Positions 1 through 9,751 of a stretch of DNA of 64,000 nt are shown one piece after another. The number at the start of each line of letters is the position of its first letter. The first letter of the stretch is position 1. Both the position numbers and the translations under genes were made by a program. The DNA comes from Nocardioides deserti (GTDB taxonomy: Bacteria; Actinomycetota; Actinomycetes; Propionibacteriales; Nocardioidaceae), in contig NZ_JACMYC010000011.1 of assembly GCF_014266025.1 (NCBI RefSeq), positions 1 through 64,000 of the forward strand, given 5' to 3'. Below the pieces are notes generated by a model, which saw nothing but the letters and a program-made list of their open reading frames with translations, was not told the origin of the DNA and did no database searches.

Positions 1-123
1 CGGGGCCGACAACCCCGAGCGGACAAGTCCTCACAAAGGCACGAAGCCAGTCAGTGCAAGAGTCACGCCCGCGGCTGCCAACCACAGCCCAGCACCATCA
101 GGCTGCAGAGGGAAGCCTCACAG
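1..123. other. Left edge, no gene seen
   Basis: No coding region or clear signal is visible between the window edge and the stop codon of the M28 peptidase gene. The stretch is less GC-rich than its surroundings and probably holds the 3' flank of that gene. Confidence 0.4.
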
Positions 124-1113
124 TCAGCGCAGCCAGGCCGCGACGGTCCGCGCGGTCCGGCGCAGCTGGTCGCGCGACACGACGGAGGGGACGTCGGCGG
201 CGGAGTGGTACGCCGCGTAGGACGTGCTGCCCAGCCGCGCTCCCGGCAGGCCGGCCCGGACGAACGACCAGTGGTCGCTCGACCGCTGCTGGTTGTCCAC
301 GACCGTCGGCACGCCGGCGCGCTCGGCCGCCGCGAGCAGCTGCCGCTGGACCGGGTCGCCGTCCTCGGCGCTCCCCACCGGCAGCACCGACCCGACGCCG
401 ACCCGGTCGAGCGAGACCATGCCGTTGAGGCTGCCGCGCTCGGCGGTCGACAGCCCGGCGACGTACGCCCGTGAGCCGTAGTGGTGCTCGTCGTCGCTCG
501 GCCCGCGCGGCTCCTCCGACCCGAACGCCACGAGCACGACCGGCATCCGTGCCTGCCGCCCGGCCAGCGCCTCGGCCACCGCCAGCAGGACGCCGACCCC
601 CGAGGCGTTGTCCTCCGCGCCCGGCGCCTGGGGGACCGTGTCGAGGTGGGCCCCGACCAGCAGCCACGGCCGCCCGGGCCGGACCTCCCCGCGGGTCGCG
701 ACCACGTTGGTCGACCGCCCCGCCCGCACCGGCACGCCCCACGAGACGCCTGCCGGCGTCCGGAACGGCTGCTGCTCCACCGTCCAGCCGAGCTCCTCGA
801 GGCGGCCCTGGACCCACCGCGCCGCACGGCGGTACGCCGGCGACGTGCCCGGCCGCGGGCCGATCCGGCCCGCGAGGTGCTCGACCGCGGCGACCGCCGT
901 CGCTACCCGCACGTCGTCGGGGGAGACCCGCCGCACCGGCTCGGGCTCGGGCTCCGGGGTGCTGCTGGGCGTGGCCGACGCGGTCGGTGTGGTCGGCGCG
1001 GTCGGTGTGGTCGGCGTGGCCGGGGGAGCGCCGTCCGGCTCCGACCCCTCGCTGCAGGCGCCCAGCGCCAGGCACGCCACCAGCCCGACCGAGGCGATCG
1101 CGGACCGGCGCAT
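124..1113 (-). CDS. M28-family metallopeptidase, lipoprotein
   Basis: Predicted secreted, lipid-anchored zinc aminopeptidase of 329 aa. The N-terminus has a short hydrophobic signal ending in a lipobox (LALGAC, Cys20), then a Pro/Thr/Glu-rich linker to about residue 60. The catalytic domain shows the M28 metal ligands in order: GAHLDT, EDNASG, FGSEEP, SLDRVG and YHSAAD. The start is the ATG directly before the signal peptide; CACGAT lies 6 nt upstream, so translation may be leaderless. It is followed by the racemase gene on the same strand after 14 bp, suggesting one transcription unit. Family assignment is firm; the substrate is unknown. Confidence 0.85.
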   Translation of the reverse strand: MRRSAIASVGLVACLALGACSEGSEPDGAPPATPTTPTAPTTPTASATPSSTPEPEPEPVRRVSPDDVRVATAVAAVEHLAGRIGPRPGTSPAYRRAARWVQGRLEELGWTVEQQPFRTPAGVSWGVPVRAGRSTNVVATRGEVRPGRPWLLVGAHLDTVPQAPGAEDNASGVGVLLAVAEALAGRQARMPVVLVAFGSEEPRGPSDDEHHYGSRAYVAGLSTAERGSLNGMVSLDRVGVGSVLPVGSAEDGDPVQRQLLAAAERAGVPTVVDNQQRSSDHWSFVRAGLPGARLGSTSYAAYHSAADVPSVVSRDQLRRTARTVAAWLR

Positions 1114-1127
1114 GCCCCGATCGTGCC

Positions 1128-1835
1128 CTACGCGGGTGCGGGGTGGGGCCCGAGCGCGAGATCGACGAGCAGCGAGGCGTGGGCGACGGTGGAGTCGACG
1201 ACGGGCAGGGGAGCGTCGTCCGGCCCGACGAGCAGGCCGATCTCGGTGCAGGCGAGCACCACCGCGTCGGCGCCGCGACCGCGCAGGTCGTCGATGACGG
1301 CGACGTACGCCGACCGCGACTCCGCCCGCACCACGCCGCGCGTCAGCTCGTCGAACACGACGCGGTCGACCATCGCCCGGTCGGGCTCGTCCGGCACGAC
1401 GACCCCGATGCCGTGGGTGGCGAGGCGATCGGCGTAGAACGTCTCCTCCATCACCCACCGGGTGCCGAGCAGGCCGAGCGTCGTCCAGCCCTGGCGGGCG
1501 GCGACGGCCGCGACCGCGTCGGCGATGTGGACGGCCGGGACGGTGACGGCGTCGGCGAGTGCGGCGAAGTTCTTGTGCATGAGGTTCGTGCAGAGCCCGA
1601 CGAGGTCGGCGCCGCCCGCCTCGCAGCGTCGGGCGGCGTCCGCGAGCAGGTCCCCGGAGGCGGCCCAGTCGCCGCGCTCCTGGCAGGCGCGGACCTCGGC
1701 GAAGTCCAGGGACTGCAGGGAGATCCGGGCCGAGGCGTGGCCGCCGAGCCGTGCGGCGACCTCCTCGTTGATGAGCCGGTAGTAGGTGGCGGTCGAGTGC
1801 CAGGACATGCCGCCGACGAGTCCGATGGTCTGCAT
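1128..1835 (-). CDS. Aspartate/glutamate racemase family protein
   Basis: Cytosolic enzyme of the cofactor-independent Asp/Glu racemase superfamily, 235 aa. The N-terminal signature GGMSWHSTATYYRLIN and the two catalytic-cysteine motifs (LCTNLMHK and VLACTEIGLL) are all present, as expected for a two-cysteine racemase. The ATG chosen gives MQTIGLVGG, the usual family start; a GTG 6 nt upstream is possible. It is divergent from a LysR regulator with a 72-bp gap, so that regulator is the obvious candidate controller. The true substrate (aspartate, glutamate or another amino acid) cannot be read from sequence. Confidence 0.85.
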   Translation of the reverse strand: MQTIGLVGGMSWHSTATYYRLINEEVAARLGGHASARISLQSLDFAEVRACQERGDWAASGDLLADAARRCEAGGADLVGLCTNLMHKNFAALADAVTVPAVHIADAVAAVAARQGWTTLGLLGTRWVMEETFYADRLATHGIGVVVPDEPDRAMVDRVVFDELTRGVVRAESRSAYVAVIDDLRGRGADAVVLACTEIGLLVGPDDAPLPVVDSTVAHASLLVDLALGPHPAPA

Positions 1836-1891
1836 GCGCACCAGCGTGGCGGCGCGACGCACCCAAGGGAATCCCCGTCCTCGTAGGGGTC

Positions 1892-1906
1892 GGCATAAGT
1901 TGTGCC
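1892..1906. promoter_or_regulatory. Near-palindromic site over LysR leaderless promoter
   Basis: The 15-bp sequence GGCATAAGTTGTGCC is symmetric at all but three positions and contains TAAGTT (1896-1901), a TAnnnT -10 element exactly 6 nt before ATG 1908. The layout fits a leaderless, autoregulated LysR promoter that could also control the divergent racemase gene. Confidence 0.55.
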
Positions 1907-1907
1907 T

Positions 1908-2801
1908 ATGGCCCTCGATCCTCGCCGCCTGCTCCTCCTGCGCGACGTCGCGCGCGCCGGGTCGATCAGCGCCGCTGCCCGTGAGCTCGGCTGGACCCAG
2001 CCCGCGGTCAGCCAGCACCTCGCCCGCCTGGAGCGCGACGTGGGCGGGCCGCTCCTGCTGCGCGGACCGGCCGGCGTCGCCCCGACCGAGGCGGGCGAGG
2101 CGCTGCTGCGCCGGGCCGACGTGGTCGCGGCCGAGCTGCACGCGGCCGGGGAGGAGCTGGCCGCGCTGCACAGCCTGCGGGGCGGTCGGGTGCGGCTCGT
2201 GGCGTTCCCGTCGGCGGCCGCGACGCTCGTCCCCGACGCCGTCGGCGCGCTGGCCGCCGACCACCCGGGCGTCGAGGTCGGGTTGCAGGAGGGCGAGCCG
2301 CCAGAGGCGCTCGCCGCGGTCTCGGCGGGGGACGCCGACCTCGCGCTCGCCTTCGGGTACGACGGCCCGCCGGCCGGCCTCGGTGCGTTGGCCTGGCGAC
2401 CGCTGCTCGAGGAGCCGGTGCACCTCGTGCTCCCGCCGGGCCGGCGCGGCCCCGGCCGTCGCGGACTGGCCGCGCTCGCCGACGCGGACTGGATCGGCGG
2501 CTGCGTGCGCTGCCGCACCCACCTGGTCGAGCGGTGTGCCGCGGCGGGCTTCGAGCCGGCGGTCCGGCACTCCAGCGACGACTACGTGGTCGTGCAGAAC
2601 CTCGTCGCCCGCGGGCTCGGCGTGACGGTGCTCCCGGCGTCCGCGCTCGCGGCGTACCGTCATCCCGACGTCGCGGTCGTCGACCTCCCTGCCCTCGGTC
2701 GACGCCACGTCGGGCTCGTGCACCGACCCGGCGCCGACGCCGTGCCCGCGACCGCTGCGCTCGTCGCCCGGCTCGTGGCCCGGGCCTCCGCCGACGCCTG
2801 A
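1908..2801 (+). CDS. LysR-family transcriptional regulator
   Basis: DNA-binding regulator of 297 aa. Residues 5-62 form the winged helix-turn-helix (VARAGSISAAARELGWTQPA then VSQHLARLERDVG), followed by the helical linker and a periplasmic-binding-like effector domain. I chose ATG 1908 over the in-frame GTG 1902 because TAAGTT at 1896-1901 places a leaderless transcription start on that ATG. It faces the racemase/peptidase pair, the usual arrangement for a LysR protein and its target. The effector is unknown. A strong hairpin follows the stop codon. Confidence 0.85.
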   Translation: MALDPRRLLLLRDVARAGSISAAARELGWTQPAVSQHLARLERDVGGPLLLRGPAGVAPTEAGEALLRRADVVAAELHAAGEELAALHSLRGGRVRLVAFPSAAATLVPDAVGALAADHPGVEVGLQEGEPPEALAAVSAGDADLALAFGYDGPPAGLGALAWRPLLEEPVHLVLPPGRRGPGRRGLAALADADWIGGCVRCRTHLVERCAAAGFEPAVRHSSDDYVVVQNLVARGLGVTVLPASALAAYRHPDVAVVDLPALGRRHVGLVHRPGADAVPATAALVARLVARASADA

Positions 2802-2835
2802 CGCCCTTGACGCCCTCCCCGCCCGCGGGACCGCT

Positions 2836-2888
2836 GCGGTCGTGTGCCCCACGACGCGGTCGGGCGCGCCCTCAGGCACACGACCCGC
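2836..2888. terminator. Hairpin after LysR gene
   Basis: GGTCGTGTGCC (2838-2848) and GGCACACGACC (2875-2885) form a perfect 11-bp stem, with further GC-rich sequence in the loop. No T-run follows, as is common in high-GC actinobacteria. It separates the LysR gene from the dnaK promoter region. The 359-bp gap 2802-3160 otherwise holds the dnaK control sites listed next. Confidence 0.6.
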
Positions 2889-2960
2889 GCCCCGCCCGGC
2901 GACCCCGGGACCGCGACGACCGCAGGATCCAGCAGGAGTCGAAAGAAGTCGCTGGGCCCG

Positions 2961-2986
2961 GGAACAACTCCGCGAGACCTTCCGTT
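2961..2986 (+). promoter_or_regulatory. SigH/SigR-like promoter of dnaK
   Basis: GGAAC (2961-2965), an 18-nt spacer, then GTTG (2984-2987) matches the consensus of stress sigma factors SigH (Mycobacterium) and SigR (Streptomyces). A start near 2995 would lie just upstream of the HAIR operator, so bound HspR could block elongation. Confidence 0.6.
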
Positions 2987-3002
2987 GAACCCAGCGAGCA
3001 AA

Positions 3003-3023
3003 GTTGAGTTGGACGGACTCAAG
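3003..3023. promoter_or_regulatory. HAIR operator (HspR site) of dnaK operon
   Basis: GTTGAGT, 7 nt, ACTCAAG matches the HspR-associated inverted repeat (CTTGAGT-N7-ACTCAAG) with one changed outer base. HspR is encoded as the last gene of the same operon, giving the known feedback loop. Confidence 0.9.
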
Positions 3024-3160
3024 TTGTCTGCCAGACTCTGACCCAGACTTCCGGCGCCTCGCGTGCCGGTCCCCAGCACCACCCGAAGACATCCTCAGGC
3101 ACACCCCAGACACACCCCAGACAGACAGCAGTTCACCCGAGCAAGCGGAGGTTGCATCCC

Positions 3161-5013
<1,853 letters not shown>

Positions 5014-5017
<4 letters not shown>

Positions 5018-5691
5018 CCGACGCGCACAAGCAGCCCGAGCCCGAGGACATCAACGCCCCGCCGACGACCGACCCGATGACCGACGACCCGGTCGACCCG
5101 GTCACCGGCGACGCGGCCGGCCACGTGGACGAGGCGGGGGTCGCCGAGACCCCGACCGAGCCCGGGCCGGACCTGGCTCCCGAGGACGTCCACGACCAGC
5201 CCGCGGGGGAGACCCCCGGCGAGCCGGACCCGGCCCGGGACGAGCTGACCGTCACCCAGATGGAGCTCGCGGAGCGGACGGCCGACCTGCAGCGCCTGCA
5301 GGCCGAGTTCGTCAACTACAAGCGCCGCGTGGAGCGGGACCGCGAGCTGATCCGGGAGAACGCGACGTACGCCGCCCTCACCCCGATCATCGAGGTCCTC
5401 GACACCATCGACCGGGCCCGTGAGTCGGCGCAGCACTCCGGCGGCGAGCTCGAGGCCGGCTTCCAGGCGGTCGCCGACCAGCTCGAGCGGACCGTCGAGC
5501 GGCTGGGGCTGACCAAGTTCGGCACCCCCGGCGACGCGTTCGACCCGAGCCTGCACGAGGCGCTCAGCCACCTCGGCGAGGACGCCGAGGTCGAGGTGAC
5601 CACGTGCAAGGTGGTCGCCAAGGCCGGCTACCGGATCGGCGACCGGGTGGTCCGCGCCGCCCAGGTCCTGGTCGTCGACCCGCCGCAGTAG
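5014..5691 (+). CDS. grpE: Nucleotide exchange factor GrpE
   Basis: Cofactor that releases ADP from DnaK, 225 aa. The first 70 residues are an acidic, Pro-rich, probably disordered extension typical of actinobacterial GrpE. The conserved part begins at the long coiled coil ([20 protein letters not shown]) and ends with the beta-domain ([13 protein letters not shown]). The GTG start overlaps the dnaK stop (GTGA), indicating translational coupling. dnaJ follows after 36 bp. Confidence 0.96.
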
Positions 5692-5727
5692 CAGCAGCAA
5701 CACCACGAGAACGGGAGGGAGGCGCGC

Positions 5728-6921
5728 GTGAGCACCGATGACGGCTTCCGGGCCGACTGGGCCCAGAAGGACTTCTACGCCGAGCTGGGCCTGAAGAAGG
5801 ACGCGACGGCGGAGGAGATCAAGAAGGCCTACCGCAGGCTCGCGCGCGCCAACCACCCCGACTCCAACCCCGGTGACACCGCCAAGCACGAGAAGTTCAA
5901 GGCGGTGGCCGAGGCGTACGACGTCGTCGGCGACCCCGAGAAGCGCGCGAAGTACGACGAGATGCGGTCCCTCTACGGCTCCGGCGCCTTCCGCGGCGGG
6001 GGCGGCTTCGGCGGCGGTGGCTTCGGAGGCGGTGGCGCGGGCGGCTTCAACCTCGAGGACCTGCTGCGCGACCGGGCCGGCGGGGGCGGCGGGTTCGGCG
6101 ACATGTTCGGCGACCTCTTCGGGGGCGGCGCCGGCGGACGCCGTACCCAGCAGGCGCGGCGCCCCGCGAAGGGCGCCGACGTCGAGACCACCGCGACGAT
6201 CGGGTTCGTCGACGCGATCGAGGGCGTGACCGTCTCCCTGCGGATGTCCTCCGACGCGCCCTGCCCCGACTGCTCCGGCACCGGCGGCAAGCCCGGCACC
6301 AAGCCCAAGGTGTGCCCCGAGTGCGAGGGCGCTGGGTACGTCGTGGCATCGGCCGGCGGCGCGTTCGCCATCAACGAGACCTGCCCCCGCTGCGCCGGCC
6401 GGCAGCTGGTCTACGACGAGGCGTGCCCGACCTGCCACGGCAGCGGCCGCGGCACCTCGGCTCGCACGATCCAGGCCCGGATCCCCGCCGGCGTCAAGGA
6501 CGGCCAGCGGATCCGGCTGCGCGGCAAGGGCGCGGCCGGCGAGAGCGGCGGCCCGGCCGGCGACCTCTACGTCACCGTCAAGGTCTCCCCGCACCGGATC
6601 TTCGGCCGCAAGGACGCCAACCTCACCCTCGACGTGCCGGTCTCCTTCGACGAGGCCGCGCTCGGGGCCGAGGTGAAGATTCCGACGCTGAACGGCGCCC
6701 CGGTCACCCTCCGGGTCCCGCCGGGCACCCCGAACGGCCGCACGTTCCGCGTGCGCGGCAAGGGCGCCCCGAAGCCGGACGGCACCAGGGGCGACCTGCT
6801 CGCGACCGTCGAGGTGCAGGTCCCGGCCGTGCTCGACGCGGCGGCGCGCGAGGCGGTCGAGGCCTACCGTGCGGCGATGGCGGGCAAGCCGCTGCGGGCC
6901 GGGTTGTTCGAGAGCGCCTGA
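5728..6921 (+). CDS. dnaJ: Chaperone DnaJ (Hsp40)
   Basis: Co-chaperone that stimulates DnaK ATPase, 397 aa. It has the J domain with HPD near residue 44, a Gly/Phe-rich linker (about 90-130), and a zinc domain of four CxxC repeats (CPDCSGTG, CPECEGAG, CPRCAGRQ, CPTCHGSG) near 176-245. The third repeat lacks the usual GxG. Substrate-binding beta domains follow. A GGGAGGGAGG ribosome site precedes the GTG start. This is the DnaJ1 type that accompanies dnaK in actinobacteria. Confidence 0.97.
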   Translation: MSTDDGFRADWAQKDFYAELGLKKDATAEEIKKAYRRLARANHPDSNPGDTAKHEKFKAVAEAYDVVGDPEKRAKYDEMRSLYGSGAFRGGGGFGGGGFGGGGAGGFNLEDLLRDRAGGGGGFGDMFGDLFGGGAGGRRTQQARRPAKGADVETTATIGFVDAIEGVTVSLRMSSDAPCPDCSGTGGKPGTKPKVCPECEGAGYVVASAGGAFAINETCPRCAGRQLVYDEACPTCHGSGRGTSARTIQARIPAGVKDGQRIRLRGKGAAGESGGPAGDLYVTVKVSPHRIFGRKDANLTLDVPVSFDEAALGAEVKIPTLNGAPVTLRVPPGTPNGRTFRVRGKGAPKPDGTRGDLLATVEVQVPAVLDAAAREAVEAYRAAMAGKPLRAGLFESA

Positions 6922-6932
6922 GGGAGGCGGCC

Positions 6933-7055
6933 GTGGTTGACCGATTCTTCGCCCCGATCGACCCCGACTCCGCCGTGCAGTTCACCCCACGACGTTCTTC
7001 GCCTCCCCCGCTTCGCTCCTCCGTCGAACAACGCCGAGGGGGCCCCGATGTCTGA
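6933..7055 (+). CDS. 40-codon leader ORF copied from the hspR start
   Basis: A short frame with a GTG start at 6933, preceded by a strong AGGGAGG (6921-6927). It begins VVDRFFAPIDPDSAV, nearly the same as the HspR N-terminus (MFAPIDPDSAV), then diverges into a Pro/Arg/Ser-rich tail. Its stop (7053-7055) overlaps the hspR start in ATGTCTGA, so hspR translation is probably coupled to it. It appears to be the old hspR start region, cut off by duplication of 30 bp. Whether the peptide has a role is unknown. Confidence 0.55.
   Translation: MVDRFFAPIDPDSAVQFTPRRSSPPPLRSSVEQRRGGPDV
6948..6977 (+). repeat. 30-bp direct repeat, copy 1 (leader ORF)
   Basis: Identical over 30 bp to 7063-7092 inside hspR, 115 bp away. 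The 115-bp offset is not a multiple of three, so the copies lie in different frames. The unit encodes FAPIDPDSAV. Confidence 0.95.
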
Positions 7056-7479
7056 ACGCATGTTCGCCCCGATCGACCCCGACTCCGCCGTGTATGTCAT
7101 CAGCGTCGCGGCCGAGCTGACCGGCCTGCACCCGCAGACCCTGCGCACCTACGAGCGGCTCGGGCTGATCACCCCCGGCCGCACCGGCGGCGGCGGGCGG
7201 CGCTACTCCTCGCGCGACATCGAGCGGCTGCGCGAGATCGCCGCCCTGACCTCGGCCGGGATCGGTATCGAGGGGGTCCGGCGGATCATGGACCTGCAGA
7301 ACCAGGTGCTCGCGCTGCAGTCGCGCAACGAGGAGCTCCACGCCGAGCTCGAGGCCACCCGCGACGCGCTGCGCCAGGCGCTGACCGCGCGGCGTACCGA
7401 CGTCGTGGCCAACAAGCTGCCGGTCCTCCGCTCGCCGGACCCCACGGCCGCCGTCGTCGTCTGGCGCCGCGGTCGCTAG
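7048..7479 (+). CDS. hspR: Heat-shock repressor HspR (MerR family)
   Basis: Repressor of dnaK and clpB, 143 aa. A MerR-type DNA-binding domain (VISVAAELTGLHPQTLRTYE, then RLGLITP and the RRYSSRDIERLREI wing) is followed by a coiled-coil region (MDLQNQVLALQSRNEELHAEL). Known HspR uses DnaK as co-repressor; residue-level evidence here is the fold and the two HAIR sites at 3003 and 10690. The ATG has GAGGGGG 5 nt upstream. A second in-frame ATG at 7060 is possible. The start is overlapped by the leader ORF stop. Confidence 0.93.
   Translation: MSERMFAPIDPDSAVYVISVAAELTGLHPQTLRTYERLGLITPGRTGGGGRRYSSRDIERLREIAALTSAGIGIEGVRRIMDLQNQVLALQSRNEELHAELEATRDALRQALTARRTDVVANKLPVLRSPDPTAAVVVWRRGR
7063..7092 (+). 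repeat. 30-bp direct repeat, copy 2 (hspR N-terminus)
   Basis: Second copy of the repeat at 6948-6977, in the hspR reading frame. Confidence 0.95.
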
Positions 7480-7492
7480 CCCGTCGACAGCT

Positions 7493-7563
7493 CTCCCGCC
7501 CGCCTCGTGCTGCTGAGCGTGCGCTGGGGCGCACAGGTGGCAGCACGAGGCGGGGGCCGGGAG
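7493..7563. terminator. Large bidirectional hairpin between hspR and kinase operon
   Basis: CCCGCCTCGTGCTGC (7499-7513) pairs perfectly with GCAGCACGAGGCGGG (7540-7554). The arms can be extended with a 3-nt bulge to 7493 and 7563. An inner GTGCGC/GCGCAC stem sits in the loop. It lies between convergent genes and can end transcription from both sides. Confidence 0.7.
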
Positions 7564-7586
7564 GGTCTTGGAGCGGTCGGGGTCGG

Positions 7587-9101
7587 TCAGCAGGGGCGCA
7601 GGCTGATGGTGAAGACCGAGCCGCCGTAGGGGCCGGGGGCGTACGTCGCCCGGCCGCTCTGCGCCTCGGCGAGCGTGCGCACGACGTAGAGACCGAGGCC
7701 GGTGCCGGTCGCGACGGTGCCGTGTGCGCGGGTGAACTCGCGGAACAGCGAGCCGCGGAACTCCTCGGGCACCCCGTCGCCGGAGTCGACCACGTCGATG
7801 GAGACCAGGTCGCCGTCGGGCCGGACGTGGACGGTGTACGGCGCGGCGCCGTACTTGTGCGCGTTGCTCAGCAGGTTGGTGAGCATCTGCTCGAACCGCA
7901 CCGGGTCGGCGCGCACCTGGCGGTCGTCGTCGATGCGGACCTCGACGTCGTAGCGGTCGGCGACCACCGACTCGACGACCGTGCGCGGGTCGACGGTCTG
8001 CAGGTCGATGCGCAGCGTGCCGCGCTGGATCTGCGCCGCGGTCAGGAGGTCGGCGGTGATGCTGTCGAGCATCCGTGCCTGCCGCGCGACCGAGGCCATC
8101 AGCCGGTCCCGCTGCTCGGCCTCGAGGTCGGCGCCGGACCAGCCGATGGTCTCCGCGATGCCGCAGATGACCGCGACCGGGCCACGGATCTCGTGGGCGG
8201 TGGTGGCGATCGCGCGGCGCAGCAGTCCCACGTCGTCGGAGGCGGAGTCGAGGTAGACCAGCACCGACCAGCCGGTGCGGCGCAGGGTCGCTCGGACCGC
8301 CCCGCCGGGCAGGACCACCTCGAAGGACGCGTCGTTGTCGAGGCGGTGGAAGGCGACCAGGCCGGCCAGCTGCGGCGCGGCCAGCGACAGCGGCGTGCCA
8401 GGCGCGCAGCGCTCGACGAGCAGCCGCTGGGCGACGGTGTTGGCGTAGACGACGCGGAAGAGCGGCTCGTCGGCCAGCTCGAGGACGCCGTACGGCGCCA
8501 TCCCGAGCGCCTCCCACGACGACACGTGCGCGCCGACGGGCGGGTGCGCGGGCTCGCTGGTGTCGGCGGCGTGCACCGTCGGCCGTCGTGGCGGCTCCTC
8601 GTCGACGGTGAGCGTGTCCCCGCTCGGGTCGTCAGCGGTCATCTCGTCGGGCTCCTCGGAAGCGGTGCTCGGCGGTGCGGGGACCGCCGAGAGGGAGCGG
8701 GGCGCGCGCACCAGGCCTCCGGCCGCGACGTCGCGGACGTAGTCGAGGATCGAGGTGAGCGAGGCGCCCTTCTGCACGTAGCCGTCCGCGCCGGCGGCCA
8801 TGGCGCGCGCGGACATCTGGGTGGCGCCGAAGCCCGAGAGCACCACGATCTTGGCCTGGGGGGCGAGGCGCCGGATGGTCGGCAGCGCCTCGAGGCCGTC
8901 CATGACGGGCATGGAGAGGTCGAGCAGGACGACGTCGGGGCGCTGCTCGCGGACGGCCTCGATGCCGGCGCGGCCGTCGCCGGCCTCGGCGACGACGTCG
9001 AAGCCGCCGCGGACGAGCGCGAGCCGGAGCAGCTCGCGCAGGTCGGCGGTGTCGTCGACGATCACCACCCGGCGCGGCTCGATCTCGGGTGCGGCGGTCA
9101 T
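7587..9101 (-). CDS. Hybrid sensor: receiver domain plus histidine kinase
   Basis: Cytosolic signalling protein of 504 aa with reversed hybrid order. Residues 12-125 are a receiver (acidic pair DD, phospho-acceptor in VVLLDLSMPVMDG, conserved Lys in YVQKGA). A PAS-like region covers about 185-270. The kinase core has its His in TTAHEIRGP near 292, the N box LLSNAHKYG, and glycine motifs DSGDGVPE and GTGLGLYV. There is no membrane segment and no DNA-binding output, so it probably gets its signal from the membrane protein encoded just upstream, which it overlaps by 4 bp (ATGA). Partners downstream are unknown. Confidence 0.85.
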   Translation of the reverse strand: MTAAPEIEPRRVVIVDDTADLRELLRLALVRGGFDVVAEAGDGRAGIEAVREQRPDVVLLDLSMPVMDGLEALPTIRRLAPQAKIVVLSGFGATQMSARAMAAGADGYVQKGASLTSILDYVRDVAAGGLVRAPRSLSAVPAPPSTASEEPDEMTADDPSGDTLTVDEEPPRRPTVHAADTSEPAHPPVGAHVSSWEALGMAPYGVLELADEPLFRVVYANTVAQRLLVERCAPGTPLSLAAPQLAGLVAFHRLDNDASFEVVLPGGAVRATLRRTGWSVLVYLDSASDDVGLLRRAIATTAHEIRGPVAVICGIAETIGWSGADLEAEQRDRLMASVARQARMLDSITADLLTAAQIQRGTLRIDLQTVDPRTVVESVVADRYDVEVRIDDDRQVRADPVRFEQMLTNLLSNAHKYGAAPYTVHVRPDGDLVSIDVVDSGDGVPEEFRGSLFREFTRAHGTVATGTGLGLYVVRTLAEAQSGRATYAPGPYGGSVFTISLRPC

Positions 9102-9751
9102 GGGGCGGGCCTCTCGGTGACAGGGGCGGTGACAGGGGCAGCGGCTGGGGCGGGTGCAGGCGCGGGTACAGGGGCGGGCGCGCTCACGTCGGCCGGCGCG
9201 CTGCGGGTCATGTCGACGTCGAAGTGCTGGCTGCCGAGCAGGTCGGTGATGATCCGGCTGGCGGAGTCGATCGAGGTGCTGAGTGCGTCGTGCGCCTTGG
9301 CGGTGTCGTCGAGGTCGAGCGCCATCTTCGCGACGACCATCCCCTGGAGGACGGTGTCGTTGAGCTCGAGCGCCTGCTGCTCGCGGCGGCGCAGGTCCTC
9401 GAAGAGCTGGGCGCCCTGCATGAGCGAGGCGTAGGTGCGGCGCAGCGACCAGTACCAGAGGCCGACGAGTGCGCCGACGACGTCGGAGATCGCGAGCGGC
9501 CAGCCCCAGGCGGTGCGCATCGCGTAGCCGGCGGCGACGTCGATGTCGAAGGTCGGCATCAGCATGTGCACCGAGTGCGCGCCGTGGTGGACCGCGCAGG
9601 ACAGGAAGATCGCGGCGGTGGCCGCACCCAGGGGGTTGGACCGGAGCTGGTGGCTGCGCCACAGCGGCACGACGATCGCCACGCTGATGAACAGGTAGGC
9701 CACCATGATCACGGTGTTGCAGACCAGGCCGACGACCCAGGACTCGATCAT
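9098..9751 (-). CDS. Membrane sensor with kinase-like dimer helix lacking the His
   Basis: Membrane protein of 217 aa. Residues 1-110 hold several hydrophobic segments, including MIESWVVGLVCNTVIMVAYL. A helical stretch follows with ELNDTVLQGMVVAKMALDLD, close to the HisKA_3 motif ELHDTVxQ of NarL-type kinases but with Asn in place of the phospho-accepting His. There is no ATPase domain. The last 40 residues are Ala/Pro-rich. It looks like a pseudokinase or signal-transfer subunit. It overlaps both neighbours by 4 bp, so the three proteins are probably made together. Family recognised in outline only. Confidence 0.7.
   Translation of the reverse strand: MIESWVVGLVCNTVIMVAYLFISVAIVVPLWRSHQLRSNPLGAATAAIFLSCAVHHGAHSVHMLMPTFDIDVAAGYAMRTAWGWPLAISDVVGALVGLWYWSLRRTYASLMQGAQLFEDLRRREQQALELNDTVLQGMVVAKMALDLDDTAKAHDALSTSIDSASRIITDLLGSQHFDVDMTRSAPADVSAPAPVPAPAPAPAAAPVTAPVTERPAP

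Noticed and set aside
1902..1910. GTG 1902 as the LysR start
   Set aside because: It would lie between the -10 element and the predicted transcription start at 1908.
6933..7055. Insertion sequence or mobile element between dnaJ and hspR
   Set aside because: There are no terminal inverted repeats or transposase; a 30-bp exact direct repeat explains the extra 115 bp as a duplication.
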